Source: Wolfiporia cocos (lineage: Eukaryota > Basidiomycota > Agaricomycetes > Polyporales > Phaeolaceae). From it: a DNA stretch of 64,000 nucleotides. The translations under genes were made by a program, and so were the position numbers. Below the pieces are notes generated by a model. The model saw only the letters and a program-made list of their open reading frames with translations. It did not search any database and had not been told where the DNA came from. Below are positions 1 to 12,500 of this stretch, one piece after another (position 1 is the first letter of the stretch; each line of letters begins with the position of its first letter). The DNA lies in the NCBI GenBank assembly GCA_029448655.1, contig JACCLO010000010.1, positions 3,162,001 through 3,226,000 on the forward strand, in the 5' to 3' direction.

Positions 1-624
1 ATCGTCGAAATCGGTGACGAGGGTGGTGAATTTTGCTATGATTGGGGCCGTGGTGGTTGCGTCGGGGACTTTCCATAGCCGGAAGAGGTTCTTGTGGGCG
101 GCGTTCATCTGTTTGTCGACGTCTAAGAACCAGTCCCACTTCTTTTCCGTGCAATGGACGTCCTTGGGGTTCGGAAGACCCCGTTTCTCGACCCACTCGG
201 CCGGCATCCTAAGCTCCTCCACTCTCTCCAACAGCGACTTCTTGGGGGGCTGGATTTGCTCCCGAAGACTCCTCACCATTCTCTCATCCTCAACCCTCTT
301 CCTGGCCGCCTCGGCGATCAGCTGATCCAGGCTTTGTTTCTGGATCCGAGCCTCGAGCTTCTCCTTCTGTCGGAAAAGCTTATCGAGCTTCTTTCGCCTA
401 ATGTCGGCAAGGGCGGCCTCGTGGTTGACCCTTCGGATCTCCTCCGGGTCAGGGTTCGGCTTCCTATAGAAGACGTCTTTGCCCTTTCGGGACTTTCCTC
501 GCTTTGGGGCTGTGACCGCGGAGATGCGGTCTTCGAGCGATTTAGAGGAGGCAATGTGCCATTCCTCGCGCTCTCCCGTAGCGGCGTTTCTCGGGGTAAC
601 CGTGAAACGTGGTGCTTTTGGCAT
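1..624 (-). CDS. ORF1 of a gypsy-type element, C-terminus beyond the window edge
   Basis: An uninterrupted minus-strand frame of 208 codons runs from an ATG at 622-624 to the left edge without a stop. The protein begins MPKAPRFTVTPRNAATGERE, then has a long charged helical stretch (repeated K/E/R with LDKLF, KLEARIQ) predicted as coiled coil, then a Trp-rich helical part. The short N-terminal motif NAATG followed by a Trp and Ile recurs in ORF1 of the decayed element at 60999 (NAATGKPELWDIP), and the coiled-coil layout recurs at 23890. It lies directly downstream of a leader and LTR, where gag would be expected, so it is the first ORF of a gypsy element rather than gag. Function unknown; nucleic-acid binding or particle assembly is only a guess from its basic, coiled-coil character. 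No stop or frameshift is seen in the visible part. Confidence 0.7.
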   Translation of the reverse strand, partial: MPKAPRFTVTPRNAATGEREEWHIASSKSLEDRISAVTAPKRGKSRKGKDVFYRKPNPDPEEIRRVNHEAALADIRRKKLDKLFRQKEKLEARIQKQSLDQLIAEAARKRVEDERMVRSLREQIQPPKKSLLERVEELRMPAEWVEKRGLPNPKDVHCTEKKWDWFLDVDKQMNAAHKNLFRLWKVPDATTTAPIIAKFTTLVTDFDD

Positions 625-1325
625 GACTACGTAAAAGAAGTTCTAAGTAAGCTATTCTAGTGGAAATTCACGCGGTCTTCTGTCGGGGCTTATCGCCGCT
701 TCTTGATGTGTCGTGCGCTTATCCTCCGGCGTCAATGGGCGCTCCGCCCTCGACCGGAGTTAGTGTCGGCGACTGGATGGCGTCTCTCTCACGCTACCAG
801 GTGGGGGATACAGCAGGTCGTCTTCCCTTGACGCCTGGGAATGCAGAATTTCGGGTATTACACCCCGCATGTGCCCACGCCTCACTCCAGTTAGGTGGCT
901 GCCAGTGTTTAAACCAAACCCATGCCCTGAGGGACTTAGAGGGCGCCAAGGCCAGAACTCGATCGTTCTGAAGCCGTATCGGCAGCGGTTCTAGGCAGGG
1001 CAACTCGTGCCCACCATCCCAACTCTAAATAGAGTGGCCCCTGTACGCCTGGGGATAGGCGAGAAGGTCGTCTCCGGCCCGGTCAAGAGTTTACACCGTT
1101 GCCATCGATTCCCAACATATGGGGAAAGGCTTGTCAGCCAGTCCCCGGTTCCGCTTAAGCCTACGGTCCGGCTATTTGCCCGAAGGCGGTGATCCCCCAG
1201 AGCCCACTAAGGATACCCCGCTGCCTGACGGCGAGCAGGGGTGCGCAGACGGCGACGAAAACCCCTAAGAAGAAAAAATCCCAGACCCTCAAAGAGGGCG
1301 GGGGCGAAAGCAAGTTCTATTCATA
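625..1325 (-). other. Untranslated leader of the left gypsy element
   Basis: About 700 bases between the 5' LTR and ORF1. GC-rich, without a convincing reading frame. The autonomous element at 22877-23889 and the non-autonomous one at 5637-6362 have leaders in the same place. The short plus-strand reading frames here are chance. Confidence 0.6.
1313..1323 (-). promoter_or_regulatory. Self-primer binding site of the left element
   Basis: Minus-strand TGAATAGAACT starts 3 bases after the LTR end (2-base spacer 1324-1325). Its exact reverse complement AGTTCTATTCA is the LTR block at 1447-1437, about 30 bases after a TATA box at 1474-1482. This matches Tf1-type self-priming. Confidence 0.75.
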
Positions 1326-1944
1326 TAACACAAGATAACACTTACTTGTTATGATCTTGGTATTGCTGGTTAGGCAAGAGATAAAGCAGATGTTAAGCAG
1401 GATACGTTGAGTGGTTAACTCGTAGTATGAATGCAATGAATAGAACTGAGGCAATAGCGCTCAGCAAGTCCAGTATATATACATGATAAATAAGACCCCT
1501 AACAGCCTTATTAGATAATACTAGTGTCCATATTCGTATGTACAAGTCCCCAGATACCTAAGAACTTAGTAATATTCGATAAATACATATACCGATCAAA
1601 ACCGGGATATAGGAAGGTGGCGTAGGCCGCACGAATGGCTTTTTGCGCTCTTGTCATTACAAAGACGGGGCGTGACCACAGCCCGGTCCGCTGACGTTTA
1701 TACGCTGACTGCTTCCGGACGGAATGTCCGATTGGCTAGAACTAGACATGTGACTGATGGTAACTACTAGTGATAAGATAAGACCGTCGTTACGGGAGAT
1801 AACGCGGCCATCATTCGGCACGTATGTAACCGTTAACTTATGAACCAGATAAGCTAGTTATTGGTCTAGAAAGTCGTAGATAATTCGTAGAATTGCCGGA
1901 AAAATAGTAAGAAATATAGGGAAACTAGGAGAATTCTTGTGACA
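1326..1944 (-). repeat. 5' LTR of the left gypsy element
   Basis: Minus-strand LTR of 619 bp starting TGTCACAAG at 1944; the inner end reads GTGTTA (TGTCA family end with one C-to-T change). It has a TATA box (1474-1482) followed by the predicted transcription start at 1447. The outer segment (GATAAGATAAG block near 1774) resembles the LTRs at 56481 and 61598. The 3' LTR lies outside the window, so no target duplication can be checked. Confidence 0.75.
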
Positions 1945-2169
1945 GCCTTACAGCCCATGCTCCCTAACATGTACAAATAGTAGAGTCTATATATTCGACC
2001 AACAGTCTTGAGCGAACCTCAGACTTGTCTTGGCCTCTTCAGCCTTAGATGCCCCGGACCAGGAAGGCGCCTTTGAGCAAGCCCCCTTCCCCTGGGTGTG
2101 TGTCTTAGGTTGTAGCATGTGTCAGACATGTCATGTGACACAAGTCTGTGTTAAGTCTTGAAGCCCCAA
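1945..2169. other. Unassigned spacer between two LTR remnants
   Basis: About 225 bases with no gene or recognised repeat. It contains a small palindromic patch (GACATGTCATGTGACAC near 2128) that resembles LTR ends, so it may be a further LTR relic. Confidence 0.4.
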
Positions 2170-2491
2170 GGCCGCGAGGCACTGTTTGTACGTGTGGACA
2201 TTATTATGCGAGCGTGCCGCGCTCGGCCTATCATTATGATCTAGGATCTATGATGTGGCTGGTCTTGCTCTGACGGGCGAGACCTATGACGTATGCTGTA
2301 GTGTTGCTATTGGACGTGGTTGTACCGTAGCGTTACGTAAGCTAGTCATGTGGTTGATAAGCCCAGTTAAGAGCTTGTCGTGGTGGCAATGGGAGTTAAC
2401 CCGTAGATAACTTGTAGGTAGACGTATAAATCCCAGGTAAATTGCTATAATCGTAGGAAAAATGCTGTAAGTCCCAGATAAATCTGTGACA
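2170..2491 (-). repeat. Truncated 3' LTR of the non-autonomous element (LTR-B family)
   Basis: The 320 bases up to 2491 match the U3 end of the complete LTR at 6363-7453 almost base for base, ending ATAAATCTGTGACA. On the minus strand it is preceded by a purine tract GCGGGGGTAA at 2492-2501, the expected polypurine tract. The rest of the LTR (below about 2170) is missing. Confidence 0.75.
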
Positions 2492-5400
2492 TTACCCCCG
2501 CTTTAGGTTTTATCGTCCCTGATGAAACTATTCCTCATTGTGTACGTCCCAAGAGCGGTATAACGCGTGATGACGAAGTGTCAAATACCGTTAAGGTGCT
2601 GCTTCAATTTTGTCAATTGAACAGGGATAAATGGGAGTTTCAGGACTTTGTAGTGGAACCTGAGCGTGGAAGGCGATTTTTGTTCCTTATTGATTTGTAA
2701 CGTGTGATAGCGAAGTGCTAAATGCCGTTACTAGCGATTATCAACGCGTGATGACCGAAAGGTCAAATGCCGTTGTTAGGGAAGGATAGTCTTGTTACTT
2801 GAGTGTATTGTCATTGTGCACGCGGATCCTAGAAGGAGGGACTCTCCTGTTATTGCTAAAGGTTTTCTAGTGCCTTTTCGCGACCTTGGTCGGATTGTTG
2901 CTTTTGCTTATGACGTTACTCGTAGTAGAAGGCGATATGGAAATGTTCATCATATAGTGCCTTTGAGTCTACTAGTAATCTGTATCTCCAATAGCTTGCC
3001 AAGCGTATTAGAGGGTGCATTGTGTCGTGGTACAGTTTTCGGATAGCATTGTGCGATATTCCTTAGAGTGAGGGCTTCACTGTTAGCTCTGGAGATTTTC
3101 TAGTGTCTCTTCGAGCCCTTGGGCGGATATGTTGCTTATGCGTAGTACCCTTTGAATGTAGCATAGCGGTGCTTTTTCGACGTCTATTGCCTAGCGGTGA
3201 ATGGGATTGCAAGTTCCTTCATTCGCATGGCGGGTGTCTTAGGCTTTGTGCTTGTACAGGGGTAATCCTACTTTGTACGACTTATGCGGTTGAGCGGTTA
3301 TTAAAGGACGTCGCCTTATGAACGTTTATGAGGCGTCGCCTCCCTAGCATCGCAAGTGCTAAGCGTGTGACATTTGTCAATGCCCATTTGGTACAGGGGT
3401 TGTGTCCCCTAGTTAGATTGCTTTTAAGTAGCGATCTCTTCGGATTCGTAAGTTCCGGAATGAAGCTGTGCCTTCGTGATTGTATGCACTATTTGTTAAC
3501 GAGTAGGCTTCTCGTGTAAAACCCCATAGTATAGGTACTAATCATTGTGCATTATGGTCAATGCTTATGATTGTATTCTCTGATACTGTAGTGTCGTTGC
3601 CGTAGTGAGGCCTTATTGGGTAACCGTGAGAACATACATCCTTGTCAGGAGTTGTCTCGTATAGGTATATCCCGTAAGGGTTGAAGTCACGTGGTGGCGA
3701 TGACGGTAGTTTCCAATGTGCTTGTATGTCGTTAAAGTCGTTGTTCGATTAAGTATGACATTGTAAGCGTGGGAACTGGGATGAACGTTGGGGGAGGATA
3801 TATTTCGCTATTGGATAGATAGCTACTATATTCCTATTACAAGGTTGTTGTCCATATACGAATAGGACAGTACAAGCATGAATGAGGGTAATCAGGCCTC
3901 TTAGTGCATGTCGTTTGGTGCTTTCAAGACCGTAAGGTACTGTTGTAAGCGTGGGATAGTGGACTTGTTTAAGGTCCTAGGTGCGAAATTAGGGTTTCCA
4001 CCCCCTCTTTCATGTTTGATCTCCCGATCAAACCTATCCAGATGGTTTTGGTTTTTAAAGAGGTTAAACCGCCTCTATACCCAGATAAGGGTGGGTGGAT
4101 GTGGGCCGAAGGTATTCTTGTCGTATATCCATATACGGCTGTATCCAGTAGTCGCTCGCATATGCGACCAGATTTTTTATACTAAGGTTTCCAAGCCCTA
4201 GTTTGTCGGAATCGAAGGGTTTTCCAGGCCCATATTCGATGTAGTGACAAGATGTAATCCTTTCTTGGCGTAAGGATACAGATCCGGATTTATTTATTAC
4301 GCGTCTCGACGGCGTAGGTTTCCGTAAACCAAGCAATAGATGATAACCAATTGCCAAATCGGCTTGATTGTCCTAATAAGGGGGGCTCCCTTGTTATCTC
4401 TGGAAGTTTTCGAGTGCTTTTTCGAGACCTTTTGCGGACGATCGCATTGAATTGCTAAGGTGTATTTTTCGAATTCGGTTATTCTCCCCACAGAGAAAAG
4501 TTGAATCGAAGTGAAATCAAAGGTGAGGTAGCTAGCCTCGTGACGAATTTTGCGATTGGCGTGCGAAATTGTCGATTTCAATACAGGGGGGTAACCGGCT
4601 GGAAACCGGTGTAGATTCGGCGATTGTGCGAGAATGCCGAATGAAGTGTGATTCTAGAAGCCTTTCGGCTTCTGCTACACTTCAAGGGAACGCGTATCAA
4701 TAGCATGTGTCCCTTGTTTTCCTTTCCTCTAACCCAGATTGCAAGATTCAATGAAGTAATCTTGTTGCGATCTGTTTGTACGTGGGAGGCTGGTGGAAAC
4801 AGCGCTTTTCCCAATTATTTATAGACGCTTGTCAGACGTCTCTTCCCAAACGGATGGTAATTTCCTTGTCAGGAATTCCATTACCGAAAGGGGTGCCCCC
4901 GTTCAAAGGTTCTTATGACATGTGACCAGATGACCGATGCTCAATAACCCGAATCCCCTTTTCAGGAGCGAAGACCGTGAGGTCAAACGGGCGCCGATAG
5001 ATTAAGAATCTTAATCGATTTGGTACTTAGGCATTCCCATAGTAATAATAGTTATAAGCATATATTTGCCAAGCGTACGCGATCCTACGTCTAAGGGAAC
5101 AGGTACTAGTATCGTTCTTCGATTGACTAAGTGTACCCGTAAGACGTAAAGGTTGCTTTTTATGTACATAAGCGACCTTAACCAGGCTAGATAACCTGGG
5201 AACCAGCAGGCGACGCAGGATTTCCAGAGGCGAATACAAATGCTATTGGATGGTTTCTAAGCTACTTTACAAAGTAAGTAAGCTACTAGGAGCCGCCGCT
5301 AAAACTACATATTTATCTACTTATGGACTGGGATACTAGGGTACCTGAAAGAGAGCTCGTCATCAGCGATCAACGCTGAGTGGTCATGTCTAACACAAGA

Positions 5401-5636
5401 AGAACGGGGGCATGGTTAGGGGCGCCCTTGTCAGGACGCCGCGCGGAATTTAGCCGACAGGTGTCTTCATCGAAGCGCGCGACTTCCTTCTAGAAAGAGA
5501 GTCGGTGACTGCCAGCATTTGACAGGCTGGGTCACATGGTTGGGAATAGGATACACGACTTATTCCCTCGCGGGATAAGCCGGAAAGTGGACCGCAGTAT
5601 TACACCGCAGTCCGGTCCACGCTTTAGTGGTAAGGC

Positions 5637-6362
5637 TTGCCATCTGTAGCCACCTGGGTGTCACATCAGGGCTAAAAAACCATCCGTCGATCTAGGATCG
5701 CGCATTCACGAGCGCTCCACACATCAAAGATGGTGGGCAACGCCGCATGCTTCCGGTGGGGCCCCAACTCGGTTTAACCCAGGCTCGCACACCGAGCTGC
5801 CCGTAGGACTTACGCTATTGGTTACCGCGAGTGACCTCGGCTGGTTTGGCCTTGCGAGCCGCACCACCTCACCACTTGGATTCCCCGAAGGAGATCCCAA
5901 GCGGGCCCCTTACGCCTGGGGGGCGGCTTTGGAAGATTCCCACACCCAACTAAGGGAATACGCCGAAGCGCATATCCCTATGGGGATCCTACTGGTAGTG
6001 TTGGGTCCCTGAACAGGGATTGCCAAGACAGGAGGCTGCGCGCACACAGGCAGACGGTCCCCTTTTCCCAATAGGCGGGTCTCAACCGCTGACAGCCGCA
6101 ACCTTGCCAGGAAGCGGCCGTCTCTCCTTAACCCTGGAGTCCGGGTTCACAGGACCCTACCGCTGATTAGGCAGGTAGAGCCCCACTGGGTGGCAGCAGG
6201 CTGCTAAGCCCACCGCCGATGTATCCCATAACCACAACCACGGAGCATACATCCCCTTTGCAGGAGAGTAGCGGCCCCTGCGCTATCTCAGACACCTGTT
6301 GGAGGAAAAACCCAGGCGCCACCAATTAAGGAGGCGCAGGGGGGTAGGTAGTTCTATTCTTA
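5637..6362 (-). other. Conserved leader of the non-autonomous element
   Basis: Read on the minus strand, this stretch aligns with the plus-strand leader of the intact element at about 23000-23640. Near-identical blocks include CCCGGACTCCAGGGT, GGGGACCGTCTGCCTGTGTG (GGGGACGGTCTGCCTGTGTG in the other), TAAGTCCTACGGGCAGCTCG, TTGGGGCCCCA and TTTTTTAGCCCTGATGTGAC. No shared open frame explains this, so a structural RNA role such as packaging or translation control is inferred. Confidence 0.7.
6350..6360 (-). promoter_or_regulatory. Self-primer binding site of the non-autonomous element
   Basis: Minus-strand AGAATAGAACT, 2 bases beyond the LTR end, is the exact reverse complement of the LTR block AGTTCTATTCT at 6493-6483, which lies about 30 bases after the TATA box at 6521-6528. 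Confidence 0.8.
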
Positions 6363-7453
6363 TGACACAGATGGCTCTGTGGGACTCACCAAGCCAGTAT
6401 CCTTGTGTACTAGGCGACTTAGTGAGGAGAGGTTATCAGACGCAGCAGGAGGTAGGAGGTTCTTCTACGGCGTACGCCAAGAAGAATAGAACTAAAGTTA
6501 TAGGCCGTCAAGGCCCTACTTTATATACATAATAATATCAGGTCATGTGCTACTGTATAGTGCATGCCCGATAAGGAGTGTGGGCTTGGTTGCCATAAGG
6601 GCGACCAAGTGATACGACTACTCTACAAAGGCCGTGACCCGCCGGTAATGGCCGAGCCAATGGTAAAGAGAGAGCGTGTGGTCTCATCGTTAGATGGACA
6701 TATGAATACGGGCGCAGCCCGGGTATAAGGGATGCCGGTTGCCGGATACCATGAGGTATAATGGCGATTGGCCGGTCTTCGTGTGATGACCAAGGCGGAA
6801 CGCCGAGGTCGTAATGCTATTGGGCCAGCAGGCACCGTAGCATGTGATATGTCCGGACCGGAAGGTAACCGGGACATGTGTTGGTCTTAGCCGTGAGGCG
6901 AGGACCGGTGTTTGGGCAACGCCGTGATGGCAGAAGCCCGGGACTTGGAGACCGCCGAGTCCGTGGGAGGCCGAGAAGGCCGTAGCCTATAGCGATATTG
7001 CCTTGATGCTAATATAGTGCTATTTGGCCGTGTTGCCATTATTATGCGAAGGCGTGGCGCGCCTGAGGTGCCATTGTGATCAAGGATCTTATGACGTGTG
7101 GGAAGCCGGGAAGGCCGACCCAATAGAACATTGCCATGAGGCGATGTTTGTATATGTGGACATTATTATGCGAGCGTGCCGCACTCGGCCTATCATTATG
7201 ATCTAAGATCTATAACGTGGCTGGTCTTGCTCTGACGGGCGAGACCTGTATGACGTAGCTGTAACTATGCTATTGGACCGGGAGGTGCCGTAGCGTTATG
7301 TAAGCTGGTCATGTGGTGATAAGCCCAGTTAAGAGCTTGTCGTGGTGGCAATGGGAGTTAACCCGTAGATAACTTGTAGTTAGACGTATAAATCCCAGGT
7401 AAATTGCTATAATCATAGGAAAAATGCTGTAAGCCCCAGATAAATCTGTGACA
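6363..7453 (-). repeat. 5' LTR, LTR-B family
   Basis: 1091 bp with ends TGTCACAGAT (at 7453) and CTGTGTCA (at 6363), minus strand. A closely similar full copy is the solo LTR at 51706-52794 and a divergent plus-strand copy spans 41936-44692. TATA box at 6521-6528, predicted transcript start at 6493. Confidence 0.9.
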
Positions 7454-9536
7454 TATGACAAAATAGCTTATATGTATCCCCACTGCATTTCCCATGACTC
7501 CTACCACATGTGCATGGCTCAACGGTCAGTGTAGCAACATCCGCCACTGCACACGTGTACAGACTGCACAGGAACATCTGTCCACAATATTTGCAATGTT
7601 TTGAGCTGTTCAGCTTTCAAGTGTAGTTCACAAAGTCAAAAGCTGTCCCTACTGGCCTGTGCAGCTGCAGCCAAGAGATGCATATCACTTGGTGTCGGTG
7701 ATCAACTTGAAGCTATGTATCAGTTCTTGTCCATTATCCTAATCAACTGGCAGCCTAGGCTATGTGGTGGTTACTGCCCGCTGGCACTATGTGTGCTTTG
7801 TGGCTGTGGCTGTTCTGCTCTCACTGCCTATTCCTTCACCTACATCATTACTGGGTTCAAGCACTGATGCATAGTCACTGCCACTATAATGTAGATAGGG
7901 TAACATTTGTACACATGGTATTTAAGAGCTAGTAATATGCATACCTACCATGTGTTGACTTTTCCGGTCTGCTCTCCGTGTCATAGCCCTCTTGCAACCG
8001 TCAATTTGTGTTGACAAAGTTTTGGCACCTTGAGTATGAATGGGTAAGGTATGTACATTTACTTCCTTGTCTAAATGCTGAACTTCCCTAATTACACACA
8101 GACCACTTCTGCTGCGCTGATTGCACCAGGTACCACCAATTGCATCCCAACACTGTGTACACTATTTTCACATCATGTATTTGCCTTGGAATGCGATCAC
8201 TTAGACCATTCTGAGGCTCTGGGTTAAGATACTGATGAACATGCTCTTACAAAAAAGACTATGTAAGTATTGGCACCTTCCCGGTGACATGCTCATTAGA
8301 TGCCAGATCCCAATTTTCTTCATACAACATCCATGGAGCTAGTTTTTCAACATATGAGGTATATGTCATTATATTTATGATTTTATGCTGTATATTTCCT
8401 GAGATATAAAGCAACAGTTGTATGATGTACCAGATGCATGCAACTTTTCAAGCGCTTGCAGAAATACAGGCTCCCAAATCTTTCAGCCAAAACTTCTACT
8501 TTTTTATCTATAGAGTGTATAATATCTAGTATCACAATAATCAGGTAATGAAAGCACTTGATCTTGTGCTGCGCCCTAATTCTGAACGGTAACCTGTTTG
8601 CGCAACTGACTTTGCCATGTTCACAGTGTCTTTGACACACAATTGACACAAATCACAGTTTTTATCCTACTGCAAATTAGATTACGGAGCATGGTGAGTG
8701 TGTGATGCCAGCAACTTAGTTTATGAGGAAGTATAGAAAGTGCTATAGTCAACAGCAGCTGGAGGACATCCAAACAGCCCTCAGCCACAGCAGCCACTGA
8801 GACGAAGGTTTAAGGTTGCGGAGTTTAGAGAGTATCTGAAGTCATGTGCTGAATGGCTATCGGGAGTTTGGAGTTTGTTCCAAGTGTGCCGGCAATTTTG
8901 AAGAATTAGTCCATATAAAAGGTCTTACTTGTACCAAGTAAGTAGCACAAAGTTGACTTGTGAAATCAGGAACCCAGACATCCATGTTCGTTGTAACTCA
9001 GCTTGCTGGTTCAGATCTAGATCTATCCAAGAGATCGGATGATGTACATCAAAGAAGCACACCCAATATGATCTCTCTGCGGCAACGACTCCCTGCATGA
9101 CGGTATGAAACATATTGTTTGTTCTGAGATAGTATACAGAATTATAACTAGTGTGAATGAATCTTCTGCACTCTTACAACTTGCATCCACTTAGATCCTT
9201 CCTAAGTTGCTAGACCTTTTCTGCCCAGCTCCAATGCGTAAACTTACTAGCTGTCAAACTGTTGATTGCTTGTGTACGGGCTTACGCGTCGTCTGCTCCT
9301 CCTCTACTCTCTCCCCCTCTTTTTTTTACAACCTTTCCCCCATTCATAACTAATTATCTGGTGCTCAAATCAAGGACTGCTGAGCTTCACAAGAGGCTTG
9401 CTACTAACAGTAACTTGGCAGGCAGTGAACAGCCCCCAGCTAGCTACATTTGCTTCGTCACTGACTGGGACAGACTGCGCTGCTTTTCGCTACCCTGAAT
9501 CGCTTACTGTAATGATACTGTGAGCTCATAGCTAAG
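7454..9536. other. Intergenic DNA, no supported gene
   Basis: About 2.1 kb upstream of the gene at 9537. Several short frames (such as 7601-7867 plus and 8383-8649 minus) show no domain, no intron continuation and no repeat partner in the window. The promoter of the 9537 gene should lie in the right part; a CT-rich tract at about 9295-9345 is the only compositional feature. Confidence 0.5.
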
Positions 9537-12500
9537 ATGCCGAATATCACTGCTATAGAGCAGCGCTACATGTGTTCGGATTGTGGCACCGGCTGCGCTG
9601 CTCACGTTCCTTCGGATCCGAGCAACCCAGCGGTACGTTTCAGCCACATCTAAGATCTAGTATTGCTGATAGCTCCCTAGTCTGAATGTCTCTGTGGCCA
9701 CTCTGTTGACAAACATGCCACTACTCCAGCCCTTCGCATTTTTCCTCAACGAGGAGGCATGGCATTAAGTCGCTGCTCGCAGTTCAGAGGAGTCAATGAG
9801 GGACCAGTACGTTTGGTAACATGACTCATATGTAATCAATCTTATTTAACTGTGACTAGATTGTCCAATTTTCGGCACTGTGCATGTGCGGTGAGCGCTA
9901 CGCAGCGCATGCGCTACTGGAACAGTGAGTCGTACCTACATACTCAATATATCTAAGCTCACACACATCAGAGCCGCTGTGCCATCTGCAGTACCTTCCC
10001 TAGCTACAGCTCTCACCCATGTAACTAGATGGGTCCCTCCTACGTCTCAGCCTTCAGTTTCTGTATCAGCTTTTCATTCGCAAGCCAACATGTATTTGCC
10101 ATCGCACAACAGCAACGCACCATCGCTTCCTCAATATGTTCCACCTATTGCTCATCCACCACCGCTAGAAGCTGTCTCCTCTCGCTTACCCACTGGCCCT
10201 GTAAGAATAGGACGCAGCCGGACAAGAGGGGCCACAATCTCTGCCATCAGTGCCCCCCTTCGTCGTCGTGGCAATATGCCACAGAACATGAGCCGCCAGA
10301 TATTGATCGTGCTATTGCCAATTGATGTAAGTGCTGGAGCAAGTTGATGATGAGTGTTGAGCTTGAAGCTGAATACAACTATGCAGATGTCTAATTCGTA
10401 TTTCAATACCTTAGACGATGACGATGCACCGTCCTTCCGTCTGCACCCTGACTTAGAGATGGACCTACATACATTCAAGAAGTGGGGCCTCTCTCAGACA
10501 GTAGACTTACACATCGAGCATGATAAGCAAGACATGACAGCTCAGGTTTCCGCAGCTGTTACTTCCATTGCTCATGCTGCTCGAGTTAGATTTCCCACTA
10601 CGTCATCTCCACCAATATCACTCGACAGCGATGAGCCTAACCGGGAGAGGCGTGAGGCTTTCCACAACTTGCCTTTCCGCATAGTCTCTGTCGGCAACAA
10701 TGTCCGTGCTGGACGTCTTTTTGTAGTCAAGTCTCACAATAACTCCATCTTTGAGAGCGACCTGCTCTGGAAAGAGGCCCAACGCTGCAAGAATCCACAG
10801 AACCGGGACGCTGGTCTTCTATTTGTCTGTGAGTTGCTATTTCGATATTCCTGTCAGAGTACGATCTCACTCTTAGTCAACATAGGTCCTAAGAATGGTC
10901 CACTTATTGGGCCTCTGACACCAGACTCTGATGGTTTACACTACTGCTATCATCGACATGTCTGGGCTCAGTTTGAGCTGAACGGCAATCCGAGATCGAG
11001 ATCTGATGCTGTCCGGCCACAATGCACTTCTCAGTGCCCCCAGCCTAGTTCATTTGATTCTGATGAGTCCTGGCTCAGTTTGGGACAGCCGGAAGATCTG
11101 GGCTCAACTTCGCTGAGTGCTGGCTCCTCCAGGTTAAGATCCCCACCTAGGTTCTCTATGGACTCATTTGACGAGTACTCGGCTGCTCACTCCCCAACCA
11201 TCGACTCCCATTCTTTTGACTCTTCGCTCTCATTGTATTCTTCTGCGTCTTCGTCTACTACCACTTCATTGGAATCGTTACCTGTTCAGAGCTCCCAGAC
11301 GACTGTCATCCCCTCTATCTCTAGAAATGATCCAGCTCTTCACTTGACAGGCATCAACGCCATTGGAGCTCCTGCACGCTTATCTTACATTGCTCAGCAT
11401 ATGCCCAAATACAGTAGGCTACAAGACTTCCTTGATGCTGTCGAAAACCAGTCTTCCAGCAGTGATCTAGACATCGACTCTATTTTCTCTCTAAGGGCTG
11501 GCAGCGTTGAAGACGCTGCTACTGTCCTGCTAGGCATTATCAAGAAGAAGAGACAGGATCCAGCGTACCAGTTCAAACGGTCGGATTTTGACAGTGTCTC
11601 TGATCTAGCTCAACCCATCTCTGTATCGTTCTCGCTTCAGGGGGTACTGAGCATGCGCTGGATATTTACTGCGTGCGTATCCGCTTTTTATCCTAGATGC
11701 TTACCAAGCTGACTTGTCATTTTGTAGCGGTTCTGACAATGCTGTAGATGCACTTGGCGATGGCGTTATGCGAGAGGTCTTGCAATCTGCTCTACAGTGC
11801 TGCCTTCAGTCCAATGTTTTCGAAGACGCTGATTTGCATTCCGATGGATATCGATCCTTCAAAGTCCATTCAATCCCTCCTACAGACGAAGCGTTAGACA
11901 CAGCGTTTGCTACTGGTGTACTTGCTACGATGTTCATTGTCAAAGTCGGAAACCATCCCTCTTCGCTCTCTCCTGCTCTCATTGAATGGGCCATCAACAA
12001 GTCAGAGTCACTTGTAGACCGTGACTGGCTGCGAGTACTCTTCCCTGCCCTGACCATCAACTTGTCCTTGCTCCCTGACAATCGCTCTGAACTGCGCCTA
12101 CCTCCACCAAGTGATCCCATGCGTTCACAGCAAGCCAGCTTTATCCAGTTAACGACAGGCAACCTAGTAAGTACTACTTTGTGGGCAGTTACTACTATAG
12201 CTAAGACTTCTTCAGCTTTCTGACATAGAGCGGTATGACTCTGAGCAGTGGAAGACCGTAATCTCTATGGTCTTCAAGTGCTCCTTACTCGGTGTAGGCA
12301 TAGATCCAGACGCCATAGATGCCCCACTACTGTCTCAACGTTCCCGTTTTGGTGTTTTCTCTGCTTTCCGTCTAGGTCTTGACATGCGGCTTGGGGGTGA
12401 ACTAGGCAGCTTTTGCAATGTGAGTTTGAATGATTCCGCTCTTACTGTGTCTAAATCTGCGCGGTGTCAGGAAATCTCTTCATCCTCAAAGACCCTGCTC

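Larger units (their letters stand above)
2170..7453 (-). mobile_element. Non-autonomous LTR retrotransposon (LARD-like), 3' LTR truncated
   Basis: A minus-strand element with a complete 5' LTR (6363-7453), primer site, conserved leader (5637-6362), a roughly 3.9-kb interior, polypurine tract and partial 3' LTR. The interior has no reverse transcriptase, integrase, gag or protease; only short frames (4064-4357, 4297-4581, 4578-4814, 5027-5239, all minus) without recognisable domains. This is the layout of a large retrotransposon derivative that borrows proteins from a relative. Three degenerate copies of a block of about 60 bp lie inside at 2838-2895, 3066-3125 and 4378-4435, and a motif like GATGACGAAGTGTCAAATGC recurs near 2569, 2704 and 2746. 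No target duplication can be scored because the 3' LTR is cut. Confidence 0.7.

Noticed and set aside
7601..7867. Small membrane-like protein gene
   Set aside because: Hydrophobic by composition but no signal, homolog, or coding bias; isolated frame.
10152..10478. Minus-strand frame over the 9537 gene
   Set aside because: Overlaps spliced coding exons on the plus strand and has no domain.
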